Source: Acidimicrobiales bacterium (GTDB lineage: Bacteria > Actinomycetota > Acidimicrobiia > Acidimicrobiales > SHLQ01). Taken from it: a stretch of 10,516 nt of DNA. Positions 1-6,276 of this stretch are shown here, piece by piece. The stretch is taken from positions 1 through 10,516 of the forward strand of contig JABDJW010000446.1 in the NCBI GenBank assembly GCA_013002375.1. The letters run 5' to 3'. Positions within the stretch are counted from its first letter, which is position 1. Each line of letters opens with the position of its first letter. The translations under genes were made by a program, and so were the position numbers. The notes below the pieces were generated by a model. The model saw only the letters and a list, made by a program, of their open reading frames with translations. It had not been told where the DNA came from and searched no databases.

Positions 1-408
1 GGCTCGGCCTACGTCCACCTCGAGTCCTTCGATGGGCTCGGGGTGGCTGTGTTGGCCGCGATCGCGGTGGGATGCCTGGCCGTCGCGCTGATGATCACCA
101 ACAACCTGCGCGACATTCCCACCGATCGCCGGTCGGGCAAGACCACGCTGGCGGTGCGACTGGGCGACCGGAAAACCCGCTGGTTGTACGTGGGGTTGTT
201 CGCCGTCGCGGTCGCTGCTGTGATCGTGCTGGCGGCGTGGAACCGTCCATGGGCGCTCCTGGGCCTCGCCGGGCTCGGGTTGGCGGTCGGGCCGATCCGA
301 TCGGTGCTCGGCGGTGCGACGGGCCCGGAGCTCATCCCCGTGCTGGGCGCGACCGGCCGGGTGCAGATGGTCACCGGCGCCTTGCTCGCGCTCGGCCTGG
401 CGATCTGA
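1..408 (+). CDS. menA: 1,4-dihydroxy-2-naphthoate polyprenyltransferase, C-terminal part (5' end outside window)
   Basis: Integral membrane UbiA-family prenyltransferase that attaches a polyprenyl chain to 1,4-dihydroxy-2-naphthoate, giving demethylmenaquinone. Frame 1 is open from the first base to TGA at 406-408, giving 135 residues of the C-terminal half. The second Asp-rich UbiA motif is clear: NNLRDIPTDRRSGKTTLAVR, about residues 34-53 of the fragment, with the two Asp residues expected to bind Mg-diphosphate. It is followed by hydrophobic helices (around LYVGLFAVAVAAVIVLAA and the last 25 residues). The motif form with GKTTLAVRLG is typical of MenA rather than UbiA or heme O synthase. 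The first Asp motif must lie upstream of the window. menG (990) lies downstream on the same strand, separated by one reversed gene. The stop is 9 bp from the end of the convergent gene. Confidence 0.93.
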   Translation, partial: GSAYVHLESFDGLGVAVLAAIAVGCLAVALMITNNLRDIPTDRRSGKTTLAVRLGDRKTRWLYVGLFAVAVAAVIVLAAWNRPWALLGLAGLGLAVGPIRSVLGGATGPELIPVLGATGRVQMVTGALLALGLAI

Positions 409-417
409 GATTTCGGT

Positions 418-882
418 CTACGTACTGGGGGATGCTCCGGCCGGGAAGGTGGCGATGAAGCGATCGTCGTACGCGGTCAGAATCCGGCGGTTCGCGTCGG
501 TCTGGCTTGGGGCCGCGGGCCGGTCGGCGAGCAAGATCGAGGCTCGGTCCGCGCCGACGAGACGATAGTGAATCGCGGCGGAGGCCGTGACCATGATGCC
601 GTCTTCGACGTCGCCGAAGAGACCGGCGCCGCCGAGGCCTTGGATCGCCTCCAGGGCCGAGCCGGCCAGATGATAGAGGGCCTCGCCGATCGCGCTGGGC
701 TGCAAGCTCTCGTAGGCCCGGTAGAAGCCGAGAATGCGGCGCTCGTGCGCATGTACGACAGCGATCGCCACCGTGCCCGGAATCTCCGCGGCGAGCTGTT
801 CGAGCAGCGCGGTTCCTTCTTCGGTCGCAGGGTCGACGGCCCACTCAGGGGCGTCGGCCGCGCCGTCGTTGGTCAGGGCCAT
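418..882 (-). CDS. Hypothetical protein, possible Roadblock/LC7-like domain
   Basis: 154 residues, not recognised as a named family. The predicted pattern resembles a Roadblock/LC7 fold. A first helix (about 22-33) ends in EIPG. A strand pair follows (TVAIAVVHAHERRILGFYR, about 37-55). A long helix comes next (about 63-80), then strands around 90-120 (DGIMVTASAAIHYRLV, RASILLADR) and a final helix. In that family such proteins are often small dimeric regulators of GTPases. No signal peptide, membrane segment or catalytic motif is seen. The ATG at 882-880 is preceded on the minus strand by a weak AAGAAG about 6 nt upstream. It is convergent with menA and divergent from menG, so it interrupts the menaquinone genes without an obvious link to them. 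The coding frame is well supported; the fold assignment is pattern-based inference. Confidence 0.75.
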   Translation of the reverse strand: MALTNDGAADAPEWAVDPATEEGTALLEQLAAEIPGTVAIAVVHAHERRILGFYRAYESLQPSAIGEALYHLAGSALEAIQGLGGAGLFGDVEDGIMVTASAAIHYRLVGADRASILLADRPAAPSQTDANRRILTAYDDRFIATFPAGASPST

Positions 883-918
883 AGGTCTTCTTTCGGACGT
901 TTCGGTGATTCTCTGAGG

Positions 919-946
919 GGTGCCAAGAAGGGTGCCAAGAAGGGTG
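919..946. repeat. 12-bp tandem repeat upstream of menG
   Basis: GGTGCCAAGAAG occurs at 919-930 and again, identical, at 931-942, followed by a partial third copy GGTG (943-946). It lies in the 107-bp divergent gap between the Roadblock-like gene and menG, upstream of the proposed menG -10 box. It may be a tandem operator or simple slippage repeat; nothing in the sequence decides this. Confidence 0.8.
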
Positions 947-977
947 ACTGGGTAGCGGCCGGACCCGGGCGGGCTCC

Positions 978-989
978 TAGGCTGGACCG
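978..989 (+). promoter_or_regulatory. Putative leaderless -10 box for menG
   Basis: TAGGCT at 978-983 fits the actinobacterial TANNNT -10 consensus and ends 6 nt before the ATG at 990, so transcription would start at or next to the start codon. No Shine-Dalgarno sequence precedes that ATG. No convincing -35 is seen. Confidence 0.5.
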
Positions 990-1688
990 ATGGCCGCGAT
1001 GAATGTTGACGAACTGCCCGAAGGCGAGGAGAAGCGCCAGGCGGTGCAGGCCATGTTCGACACGATCGCGCCCCGCTATGACTTGGTCAATCGCATCATG
1101 ACGTTCCGTCTCGACGTACGTTGGCGCCGGCGCACGGTGGCCGCGATGGCGCTGCCGGCCGGCTCGTTGGTACTCGACCTGGCCTGCGGCACCGGAGACT
1201 TCTGCATCGACTTGCAGAAGGGCGGCCTGCGCCCGGTCGGGGTCGACCTTTCGATGGGGATGCTGGCGGCCTCCCGCGCTGATGCGCCGCTGTTGCATGG
1301 GGACATTCTCGCGCTTCCGATCGGCAATGGGGTAGCGGACGGCGCGACCTGTGGCTTCGCGCTGCGCAACCTGGTCGAATTGCCCGGTTTCTTCGACGAG
1401 CTGGCCCGCGTGGTCAGGCCCGGTGGCCGCATCGGGCTGCTCGAGGTCGGTGATCCGCAGAACCGGCTGATCAAGACCGGCTATGGCGTGTATTTCGGCA
1501 AGGTGGTGCCCTTCATCGGCGGGTTGTTGTCGGACCGCAATGCCTACCGATACCTGCCCAAGTCGGCCTCGTACCTGCCGCCTTCGGCGGAGCTGCTGGC
1601 TCGCCTGGCCGAAGCCGGTTTCATCGATGTGGAGCGCGAGCTGTTGACCGCGGGTTGTGCCCAGTTGATCACGGCGACCCGGGCCTGA
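990..1688 (+). CDS. menG: Demethylmenaquinone methyltransferase (MenG/UbiE)
   Basis: SAM-dependent methyltransferase that C-methylates demethylmenaquinone, the last step of menaquinone synthesis. The protein has 232 residues, the usual length for the family. The UbiE signature FDTIAPRYDLVN is at 23-34. SAM-binding motif I, VLDLACGTGD, is at 61-70, with an acidic residue after strand 2 in VGVDLS (83-88). FALRN is at 123-127, RPGGR at 143-147, and the C-terminal UbiE motif YRYLPKS at 186-192. The ATG at 990 is chosen because a TAGGCT -10 box sits 6 nt upstream; the ATG at 999 is an alternative that costs three residues. It fits with menA upstream. As the organism appears actinobacterial, the menaquinone role is preferred over ubiquinone, although the family serves both. 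Confidence 0.95.
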   Translation: MAAMNVDELPEGEEKRQAVQAMFDTIAPRYDLVNRIMTFRLDVRWRRRTVAAMALPAGSLVLDLACGTGDFCIDLQKGGLRPVGVDLSMGMLAASRADAPLLHGDILALPIGNGVADGATCGFALRNLVELPGFFDELARVVRPGGRIGLLEVGDPQNRLIKTGYGVYFGKVVPFIGGLLSDRNAYRYLPKSASYLPPSAELLARLAEAGFIDVERELLTAGCAQLITATRA

Positions 1689-1706
1689 TCTTCGCCGCGG
1701 GGCGCT

Positions 1707-2612
1707 CTACTCGTCCTTCTTGCGCAGCCGCTTGGAGTGATCTTCCAGCCGCTTGCGTTGTTCCTTGGTCAGGCTGTCGAGGCCCTGGTTGGCCACCTGA
1801 TCGAGCAAGACATCGATTTCCATGTCCTGCAGATCGTTCTTGCGAGGATCGGCGGGCGGAACGACCCGGATGCCTTTGCGACGGCCCCGCTTGCGGGCTG
1901 AGGTCGGCGGCCGGCGGCGCGCCGGCGTGGGTTCGCCGCCCAGCGAGGCGGGCAACGGCAGCTTGGGCCACCAGTGGAGTGCCTCGGCGAAACCCAACGA
2001 TCGGATGGCGAACAAGGCGACGAGCACGGTCGAGAAGATGAACAACAGGCTGAACTCGTCCTCGTCGCCGAGCGCCTGCAACACGTCGATGCCCACGAAG
2101 ATGGCCGCGATGATCGGTGCGGGGATGCCGGGCCAGAACACCGCCTTGGGCTGGGAGGCGGCGAGCGCAACGACCGCGCCGAGGAACAAGAAGTGGACGC
2201 CCGCCGCGAAGCCGACCAACCCCAGGATCGCGCCGACGACCACGCTGAAGATGGCCGGAATGATGATCAGAGAGCCCATCAGCACGGTGAAGGGCTTGCG
2301 GCCCATCATGGCTTCCATCTGGGAGCCGATCAGGTAGAAGAACGCCAACGACAGGAAGACCCAGAACAAACGGGCGCCGGGCACGATGGCGATCGGCCAG
2401 GTCACCAGACGCCAGATCTCGCCGTCCATGTCGATGCCGGAGCCGCCGAGCAGCCAGAGCCACTTCGACACGGTGCGGCCTTGGCCCTCGCCGGCCCACA
2501 CGAACATCGAGAAGATACCGAGTCCGGCGATGAACGCCGTGGTGGTGACGTCGAAGTTGCCGATACGAAACCAGGGGTCGCTGTTGGACCGGCCGAAGCC
2601 AAAACGTTCCAT
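1707..2612 (-). CDS. Rhomboid-like membrane protein, probably catalytically inactive, with C-terminal basic tail
   Basis: 301 residues. The N-terminal 210 residues carry about six hydrophobic segments (roughly 23-40, 82-96, 108-132, 134-152, 163-181, 187-206). They are laid out like a rhomboid: WRLVTWPI (67-74) matches the usual loop after TM1, and YLIGSQMEAMMGRKPF (93-108) matches the family's G-x-x-x-E-x-x-x-G region. The catalytic GxSG is not seen: where it should fall the protein reads LGLVGFAAGVHFLFLGA (130-146), with no serine. The final-helix GHxGG His is also missing (around RSLGFAEALHWW). A linker rich in Arg, Lys and Pro (228-256) leads to a C-terminal helical piece (EIDVLLDQVANQGLDSLTKE, 265-284). 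This resembles the small domain at the end of many bacterial rhomboids. The start is fixed by an in-frame TGA two codons upstream. It is likely leaderless, since TACCGT lies 7 nt before the ATG. Confidence 0.88.
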   Translation of the reverse strand: MERFGFGRSNSDPWFRIGNFDVTTTAFIAGLGIFSMFVWAGEGQGRTVSKWLWLLGGSGIDMDGEIWRLVTWPIAIVPGARLFWVFLSLAFFYLIGSQMEAMMGRKPFTVLMGSLIIIPAIFSVVVGAILGLVGFAAGVHFLFLGAVVALAASQPKAVFWPGIPAPIIAAIFVGIDVLQALGDEDEFSLLFIFSTVLVALFAIRSLGFAEALHWWPKLPLPASLGGEPTPARRRPPTSARKRGRRKGIRVVPPADPRKNDLQDMEIDVLLDQVANQGLDSLTKEQRKRLEDHSKRLRKKDE

Positions 2613-2625
2613 CCCTCAAACGGTA
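2613..2625 (-). promoter_or_regulatory. Putative leaderless -10 box for the rhomboid-like gene
   Basis: On the minus strand TACCGT (2625-2620) ends 7 nt before the ATG at 2612. The GAGGG between them abuts the ATG directly and is too close to act as a normal Shine-Dalgarno. No good -35 is visible. Confidence 0.45.
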
Positions 2626-2667
2626 GCCGCCGGAACCGTTGATTTGGGGTAGCCGGAGCGGTTGATT
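2622..2667. repeat. Imperfect direct repeat overlapping the rhomboid promoter
   Basis: Two copies of a 20-23 bp element lie in the same orientation, at 2622-2644 and 2648-2667, separated by 3 bp. On the minus strand both read AATCAAC, then two variable positions, then TCCGGC and TACC; the 2622-2644 copy has three extra bases before TACC. Its TACC is the start of the proposed -10 box. Confidence 0.7.
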
Positions 2668-2690
2668 CTGGTGTCGAACAAGGTCGAGGG

Positions 2691-3731
2691 TCAGCGGCGG
2701 GTCGGTGCCGCGACCGCCACGTTGGCCCGCAGTTGCCCGCAGGCCGCGTCGATCGACGTGCCCCGGTTTCGACGGACGGTGACGTTGGCGCCGCGCCGGG
2801 CCAGTTCATCGCGGAACGCGGCGACGCGCGCCGCGGGTGGGCCCTGGGCCAGAAAGCCCGGCGTGGGGTTGAGGGGAATCAGGTTCACGTGGGCGTGCAG
2901 GTCGAACGCGATCTCGGCCAGCTCCTCGGCATCGGAGGGGCGGTCGTTCACGCCGTCGATCAAGGCCCATTCGAAACTGATCCGGCGCCCGCTGGCCTCC
3001 AGGTACTCCCGGCAGGCGTCGACCAGAACCTCGATCGGGTAGCGCTTGTTGAGCGGCACCAGTTCGTCCCGCAGCGTGTTGTTGGCCGCGTGGAGCGACA
3101 CCGCCAGCTTCACCGGCAGGGGAGCGGTGGCCAGGCGCTTGATGCCCGGTACGACACCGACGGTCGACACGGTGAGGTGCCGGGCCGACAGCCCGAACGC
3201 ACCGTGCAGCCGCTCGACCGTGGCCCAGGTGGCGTCGTAGTTGGCGAGCGGTTCGCCCATACCCATGAACACCACGTTCGAGATGCGGCGGTTTCGTTCA
3301 TCGGCTCGCCGTTGGGCCCGGATGACCTGTTCGACGATCTCGCCGACGGTCAGATGCCGTTCGAAGCCGGCCTGGCCGGTGGCACAAAACCCACAGGCCA
3401 TGGCGCAGCCGGCCTGGGTGCTGATGCATACGGTGGACCGGTCCGGGTAGTGCATGAGCACCGTCTCGATCTGGGTGCCGTCGGCGAGGGTCCACAGCCA
3501 CTTCACCGTGTCGCCGTTCTCGCTGGTCGATTCCGCGGCCGGTTCCAACGCCGTAGGGAGCTCCTCGGTGAGCCGGCTGCGCAGTGCCGTGGGCAGGTTG
3601 GAGATGTCGACCGGCTCGAGTCGATGCTCGTAGAGGCCCGACCAGAGCTGGTCGAGGCGATAGGACGGTTGGTCGGCGAGCATCGCACCCAGGGCGGCGC
3701 GATCGAGGTCGTAGCGCGTCGGCGAGTTCAT
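2691..3731 (-). CDS. rlmN: Dual-specificity 23S rRNA/tRNA (adenine-C2)-methyltransferase RlmN
   Basis: Radical SAM enzyme that methylates C2 of A2503 in 23S rRNA (and A37 in some tRNAs in known members), improving ribosome accuracy. It has 346 residues, the normal length. The 4Fe-4S cluster motif CAMACGFC supplies C109, C113 and C116. The two methyl-transfer cysteines are both present: C102, seven residues before the cluster as in the E. coli enzyme, and C331 in the C-terminal RGTSIDAACGQL. MGMGEPLAN (156-164) is the conserved SAM-binding segment. Conserved C-terminal blocks such as SLHAANN (212-218) and NLIPLNP (283-289) are intact. Without C331 the family would be read as an inactive homologue, so activity is likely. 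Its ATG lies inside the mshD stop (ATGA at 3731-3728), so it is second in a translationally coupled pair. Confidence 0.97.
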   Translation of the reverse strand: MNSPTRYDLDRAALGAMLADQPSYRLDQLWSGLYEHRLEPVDISNLPTALRSRLTEELPTALEPAAESTSENGDTVKWLWTLADGTQIETVLMHYPDRSTVCISTQAGCAMACGFCATGQAGFERHLTVGEIVEQVIRAQRRADERNRRISNVVFMGMGEPLANYDATWATVERLHGAFGLSARHLTVSTVGVVPGIKRLATAPLPVKLAVSLHAANNTLRDELVPLNKRYPIEVLVDACREYLEASGRRISFEWALIDGVNDRPSDAEELAEIAFDLHAHVNLIPLNPTPGFLAQGPPAARVAAFRDELARRGANVTVRRNRGTSIDAACGQLRANVAVAAPTRR

Positions 3732-4510
3732 CGACCGGCCTCCTGACGAGCGGCGGCCACGGCCGGTGCTGCCGCGACGGTTCGCTCGAACGCCCGGTTG
3801 GTCTGGTGGTGCCTGAAGCCGATGCGGTCGTAGGTGCGGTTTGCGGCATCGTTGTCGGATTCCACGTAGAGCATGCCGTGCTCGAGTCCCTGGCCGTGGA
3901 GCCAGTCGAGGCCGGCCCGGGTGAGCGCGTCGCCGAGCCCGCGCCCGTGGAAGTCGGGATCGACGCCGATGACATAGATCTCACCCAGGGGTGGGTCAAC
4001 GGCGCGATGCTCCTTGGTCCAGCAGAAACCGGCCAGCCGGCCATCGACCTCATAGAGCCGAAAGCCGTCGGGGTCGTACCACGGCTCGCGTTGGATCGAT
4101 TCGATGTCGTCCCGGGTGCGCCCGCCCTGTTCGGGATGCCAGGCAAAGGCCCGGTTGTTCACTTCGAGGAACGCATCGAGGTCGTCGGGGGTGTAGGCCC
4201 GGGTCTGTATTCTCGGTATCCGTTCGTCGGGTTTGGCCGGAAGCGGACATCGGAGTTGCCATAAATCGCGGTAGGCCACAAAGCCGGCTCGTTCGGCGCC
4301 GTCGCTGCGCACGTCGGAGGCCTGAAGCGCTTCGACCCAGAATTCGAGCCGCCCTCCGCCGGCCCAGGCGGCGGCCTCGGAAACCGCTTCGAGCGCAGCA
4401 CCGATGGCCGCTGCGTCGGCGGTCGCCGGCTCGACGGTGACGACCCAGCCATTGGCTCCAGGACTGGCCTGGGCCGCTCCGTAGGACCCGTGGGCCTCGA
4501 TTGCCGTCAT
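3728..4510 (-). CDS. mshD: Mycothiol synthase-like GNAT acetyltransferase
   Basis: Acetylates the cysteinyl amine of Cys-GlcN-Ins using acetyl-CoA, the last step of mycothiol synthesis. From the ATG at 4510 it has 260 residues; known MshD proteins have about 300 and two GNAT halves. The C-terminal half is typical: VNNRAFAWHPEQGG (117-130), PWYDPDGF (143-150), GFCWTKEH (161-168), GEIYVIGVDP (176-185), the acetyl-CoA loop HGRGLG (188-193) and LYVESDN (214-220). The N-terminal half (about 1-92) is short and shows no acetyl-CoA loop. A GTG at 4537 would add nine residues, but TATCGT 7 nt before the ATG at 4510 fits a leaderless start there. The stop overlaps the rlmN start. A relative of MshD with another acyl acceptor cannot be excluded, but the HPEQGG block is characteristic. 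Confidence 0.9.
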   Translation of the reverse strand: MTAIEAHGSYGAAQASPGANGWVVTVEPATADAAAIGAALEAVSEAAAWAGGGRLEFWVEALQASDVRSDGAERAGFVAYRDLWQLRCPLPAKPDERIPRIQTRAYTPDDLDAFLEVNNRAFAWHPEQGGRTRDDIESIQREPWYDPDGFRLYEVDGRLAGFCWTKEHRAVDPPLGEIYVIGVDPDFHGRGLGDALTRAGLDWLHGQGLEHGMLYVESDNDAANRTYDRIGFRHHQTNRAFERTVAAAPAVAAARQEAGR

Positions 4511-4523
4511 GGCGCCGACGATA
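4511..4523 (-). promoter_or_regulatory. Putative leaderless -10 box for mshD-rlmN
   Basis: On the minus strand TATCGT (4523-4518) ends 7 nt before the ATG at 4510. The same geometry is seen at other starts in this window. It supports the ATG at 4510 over the GTG at 4537, because the GTG would lie upstream of the transcript start. Confidence 0.45.
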
Positions 4524-4551
4524 CCGGCCCGAGCCACCGAAACAATCTTGG

Positions 4552-4587
4552 CAAAAAGTGAACTGGCGCCCCCGAAGGGGCGCCAGT
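4552..4587 (-). terminator. Intrinsic terminator, UUCG-loop hairpin, for the 66-aa gene
   Basis: A perfect 11-bp stem pairs 4562-4572 (ACTGGCGCCCC) with 4577-4587. Read on the minus strand the loop is TTCG closed by C-G, an extra-stable tetraloop, followed by TTCAC and a run of five T (4557-4553). The plus side has no T run. This direction suits the gene ending at 4709, whose message would carry about 120 nt of 3' sequence. Confidence 0.75.
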
Positions 4588-4708
4588 CGGCGACACTGGG
4601 CGGCGGATCCCAAGTGTGTCGCCATTACCAGGTGGCGGGAACCTGGTGGGGTGAGCATACCAACTTATGGAGTGAAGTCCAGCTCACATTGGACCAGCGT
4701 ATGGATTT
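4588..4708 (-). other. Structured, lower-GC intergenic stretch (3' UTR of the 66-aa gene)
   Basis: No convincing gene. Three further stem-loops follow the terminator hairpin. The first pairs 4589-4596 with 4616-4623 (8 bp), with an inner TGGG/CCCA pair (4597-4600 with 4609-4612). The second pairs ACCAGGT 4627-4633 with ACCTGGT 4641-4647 (7 bp, 7-nt loop). The third pairs GTGAGC 4651-4656 with GCTCAC 4682-4687 and continues as TGGA/TCCA (4668-4671 with 4678-4681), leaving an 11-nt bulge. CCAA in that bulge (4660-4663) could pair with TTGG at 4689-4692. No known RNA family is recognised. Confidence 0.4.
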
Positions 4709-4909
4709 CTAACCGCTCGGTAGGTCGCGTTGAGCGACCCGCAGGCTGCGTTCGGCTTGGCGTAGGCCGCGCTCGACGTTGTAGAGCCGGATCGAGATGT
4801 CCTCGCGGGGCGTGTCGACGTAGGTCTTGGCCATGGCGGTGATCCGCTCGATGAGCTCTTCGATCGCGGTGGCGATCGAAGACAGTTCGGCGGCGTCGCT
4901 GCTGTGCAT
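4709..4909 (-). CDS. Small helical protein of unknown function (66 aa)
   Basis: I do not recognise a named family. The 66 residues are nearly all predicted helix: a first amphipathic helix (about 5-30, with AIEELIERITAMAK) is broken by the TPRED turn (33-37). A second helix (about 38-62) carries a regular hydrophobic spacing, with VERGLRQAERSLRVAQRDL. A helical hairpin or a coiled-coil dimer is plausible. There is no signal peptide, Cys or membrane segment. The ATG at 4909-4907 has a good Shine-Dalgarno, GAGGG, 7 nt upstream (4921-4917), unlike the leaderless genes around it. It is divergent from hisD with an 80-bp gap and ends in a strong terminator after a structured 3' region, so it looks like a single-gene unit. 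Being next to hisD suggests shared control at most. Confidence 0.72.
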   Translation of the reverse strand: MHSSDAAELSSIATAIEELIERITAMAKTYVDTPREDISIRLYNVERGLRQAERSLRVAQRDLPSG

Positions 4910-4974
4910 GGCGCCACCCTCGCAGCGAACCCGTCCGGTCGCGAAATCGAGCCGGTCCGGCCCGACGATGCCGA

Positions 4975-4989
4975 TACCGTGGTGGGCTC
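4975..4989 (+). promoter_or_regulatory. Putative -10 box for the his operon
   Basis: TACCGT at 4975-4980, within GATACCGT, ends 9 nt before the hisD ATG at 4990. This allows a leaderless or nearly leaderless message. GGTGGG (4981-4986) could serve as a poor Shine-Dalgarno only if transcription began further upstream. No His-rich leader peptide is seen in the 80-bp gap, so classical his attenuation is unlikely here. Confidence 0.45.
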
Positions 4990-6276
4990 ATGTTGCAGCG
5001 CCTGGACCTCCGCGGAATCACCGGCCCGATCACTCCGCATCTTCCGCGGCCTGAGGTCGACGGCGATGAACCGGTCGACGCGGTTCGAGCCATTCTCGAC
5101 TCCGTGCGCCGAGACGGTGACGCGGCGATTCGCGACTACACCGAGCGCTTCGACGGTGTCGCGCTCGACGACCTCCGGGTACCGACCGAGGCGCTCCGGG
5201 CCGCGCTCGACGCGACCCCCGCCGACGTGCGGGATGCCCTCGAGCTCGCCCATCACAACGTGGCCGAGTACCACCGCCACCAGCGGCCCGCCGACCAGCG
5301 CTACGAGGCCGACGGCATCGTGGTGCGCAGCCTCTTCCGCCCGGTGGAGCGGGCCGGGTGCTACGTGCCCGGGGGCCGCGCTCTCTATCCGTCGACGGTG
5401 CTGATGACCGCCGTCCCGGCCCGGGTGGCCGGCGTCGACCAGGTCGTGCTGTGTGTGCCGCCGGGCCCCGATGGCCTGCCCCCCGAGGTCACAATGGCCG
5501 CGGCCGCGGTCGCTGAGGTCGACGAGGTCTACGCCGTCGGTGGCGCCCAGGCCATCGCGGCCATGGCCTACGGCACCGAGACCATCGCTCCCGTCGATGT
5601 CATCGTCGGGCCGGGCAACATCTACGTCGCCATCGCCAAGCGGGAGGTCGCCGGCGTGGTCGGTGTGCCCTCGTCGTTCGCCGGGCCTTCCGAGGTCGTC
5701 GTGATCGCCGACGGCACCGACCCGGTCGAGCTGGCCGCCATCGACGTGGTCGTGCAGGCCGAACACGGCCCCCACGGGTTGGCCTGGTTGGTCACCTGGT
5801 CGCCCGACGTCGCCGACGCAGCCGCTGCCGCGGTGGCCGAGATCGTCGCCGCTTCGCCCCGCCGGGCCGATATCGAAGCCACGTTGGCCGCGGCGGGCAT
5901 CGTCGCCCTCGTCGATGGCCCGGAGCAAGCGATGGCGGTCGCCAACGCCATCGCCCCCGAGCACCTCCAGCTGATGACGGCCGACAACGAGGCCCTGGTG
6001 GCGGCTACCCGCCACGCCGGCGCGGTGTTCTGCGGACCGTCGGCACCGGCCAGTTTCGGCGACTACATCGCCGGCCCCAGCCACGTGCTGCCCACCAATG
6101 GCTCGGCTCGCTTCTCCCAGTCGCTCACCACGTTCGATTTCGTGAAGGATGTCCACGTCGTCGACATCGACGCCGAAGCCGCCGACCGGCTGGCGCCCCA
6201 CGTGGAGGCCCTGGCCACCGCCGAGGGCCTGGCCGCCCACGCCCAATCGGCCCGGATGAGGCGAGCTCGGCAATGA
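4990..6276 (+). CDS. hisD: Histidinol dehydrogenase
   Basis: Zinc enzyme that oxidises L-histidinol to L-histidine in two NAD-dependent steps, the end of the pathway. It has 428 residues, as usual. Family motifs are in order: the strand motif CYVPGGRALYPS, GGAQAIAAMAYGT, VGPGNIYV, GPSEVVV, QAEHG with the Gln and His zinc ligands, APEHLQL with the catalytic Glu-His pair, GDYIAGPSHVLPT with an Asp zinc ligand, and near the C-terminus HAQSARMR with the last His ligand. All expected ligands are present. QAEHGPHG replaces the more common QAEHDP, a mild variation. It is the first gene of the his cluster. Its stop (TGA 6274-6276) overlaps an ATG at 6273, but that ATG is out of frame with hisC because of the repeat described next. 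Confidence 0.98.
   Translation: MLQRLDLRGITGPITPHLPRPEVDGDEPVDAVRAILDSVRRDGDAAIRDYTERFDGVALDDLRVPTEALRAALDATPADVRDALELAHHNVAEYHRHQRPADQRYEADGIVVRSLFRPVERAGCYVPGGRALYPSTVLMTAVPARVAGVDQVVLCVPPGPDGLPPEVTMAAAAVAEVDEVYAVGGAQAIAAMAYGTETIAPVDVIVGPGNIYVAIAKREVAGVVGVPSSFAGPSEVVVIADGTDPVELAAIDVVVQAEHGPHGLAWLVTWSPDVADAAAAAVAEIVAASPRRADIEATLAAAGIVALVDGPEQAMAVANAIAPEHLQLMTADNEALVAATRHAGAVFCGPSAPASFGDYIAGPSHVLPTNGSARFSQSLTTFDFVKDVHVVDIDAEAADRLAPHVEALATAEGLAAHAQSARMRRARQ

Noticed and set aside
3584..4264. A 226-codon plus-strand frame opposite mshD
   Set aside because: It is antisense to well-supported mshD and rlmN and has no recognisable motifs.
4511..4537. GTG at 4537 as the mshD start
   Set aside because: The TATCGT box lies between it and the ATG at 4510, so a leaderless message would not contain the GTG. 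The nine extra residues show no family match.
4588..4708. tRNA, tmRNA or SRP RNA in the structured gap
   Set aside because: No T-loop GTTC motif, no cloverleaf spacing and no SRP domain IV consensus can be found on either strand.
4509..4712. A 67-codon plus-strand frame (MAPTIPARATET...)
   Set aside because: It overlaps the mshD promoter and the terminator hairpin, has no Shine-Dalgarno, and its composition follows the stem-loops. No family is recognised.
4910..4989. His leader peptide, T-box or attenuator upstream of hisD
   Set aside because: No run of His codons, no T-box sequence and no terminator/antiterminator pair fit in the 80 bp. The -10 box lies almost on the start codon.
4684..6273. 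A 529-codon open frame on the minus strand opposite hisD
   Set aside because: Its protein is Gly/His/Asp-rich low-complexity sequence, as expected for the antisense of a high-GC gene. hisD on the other strand has all family motifs.
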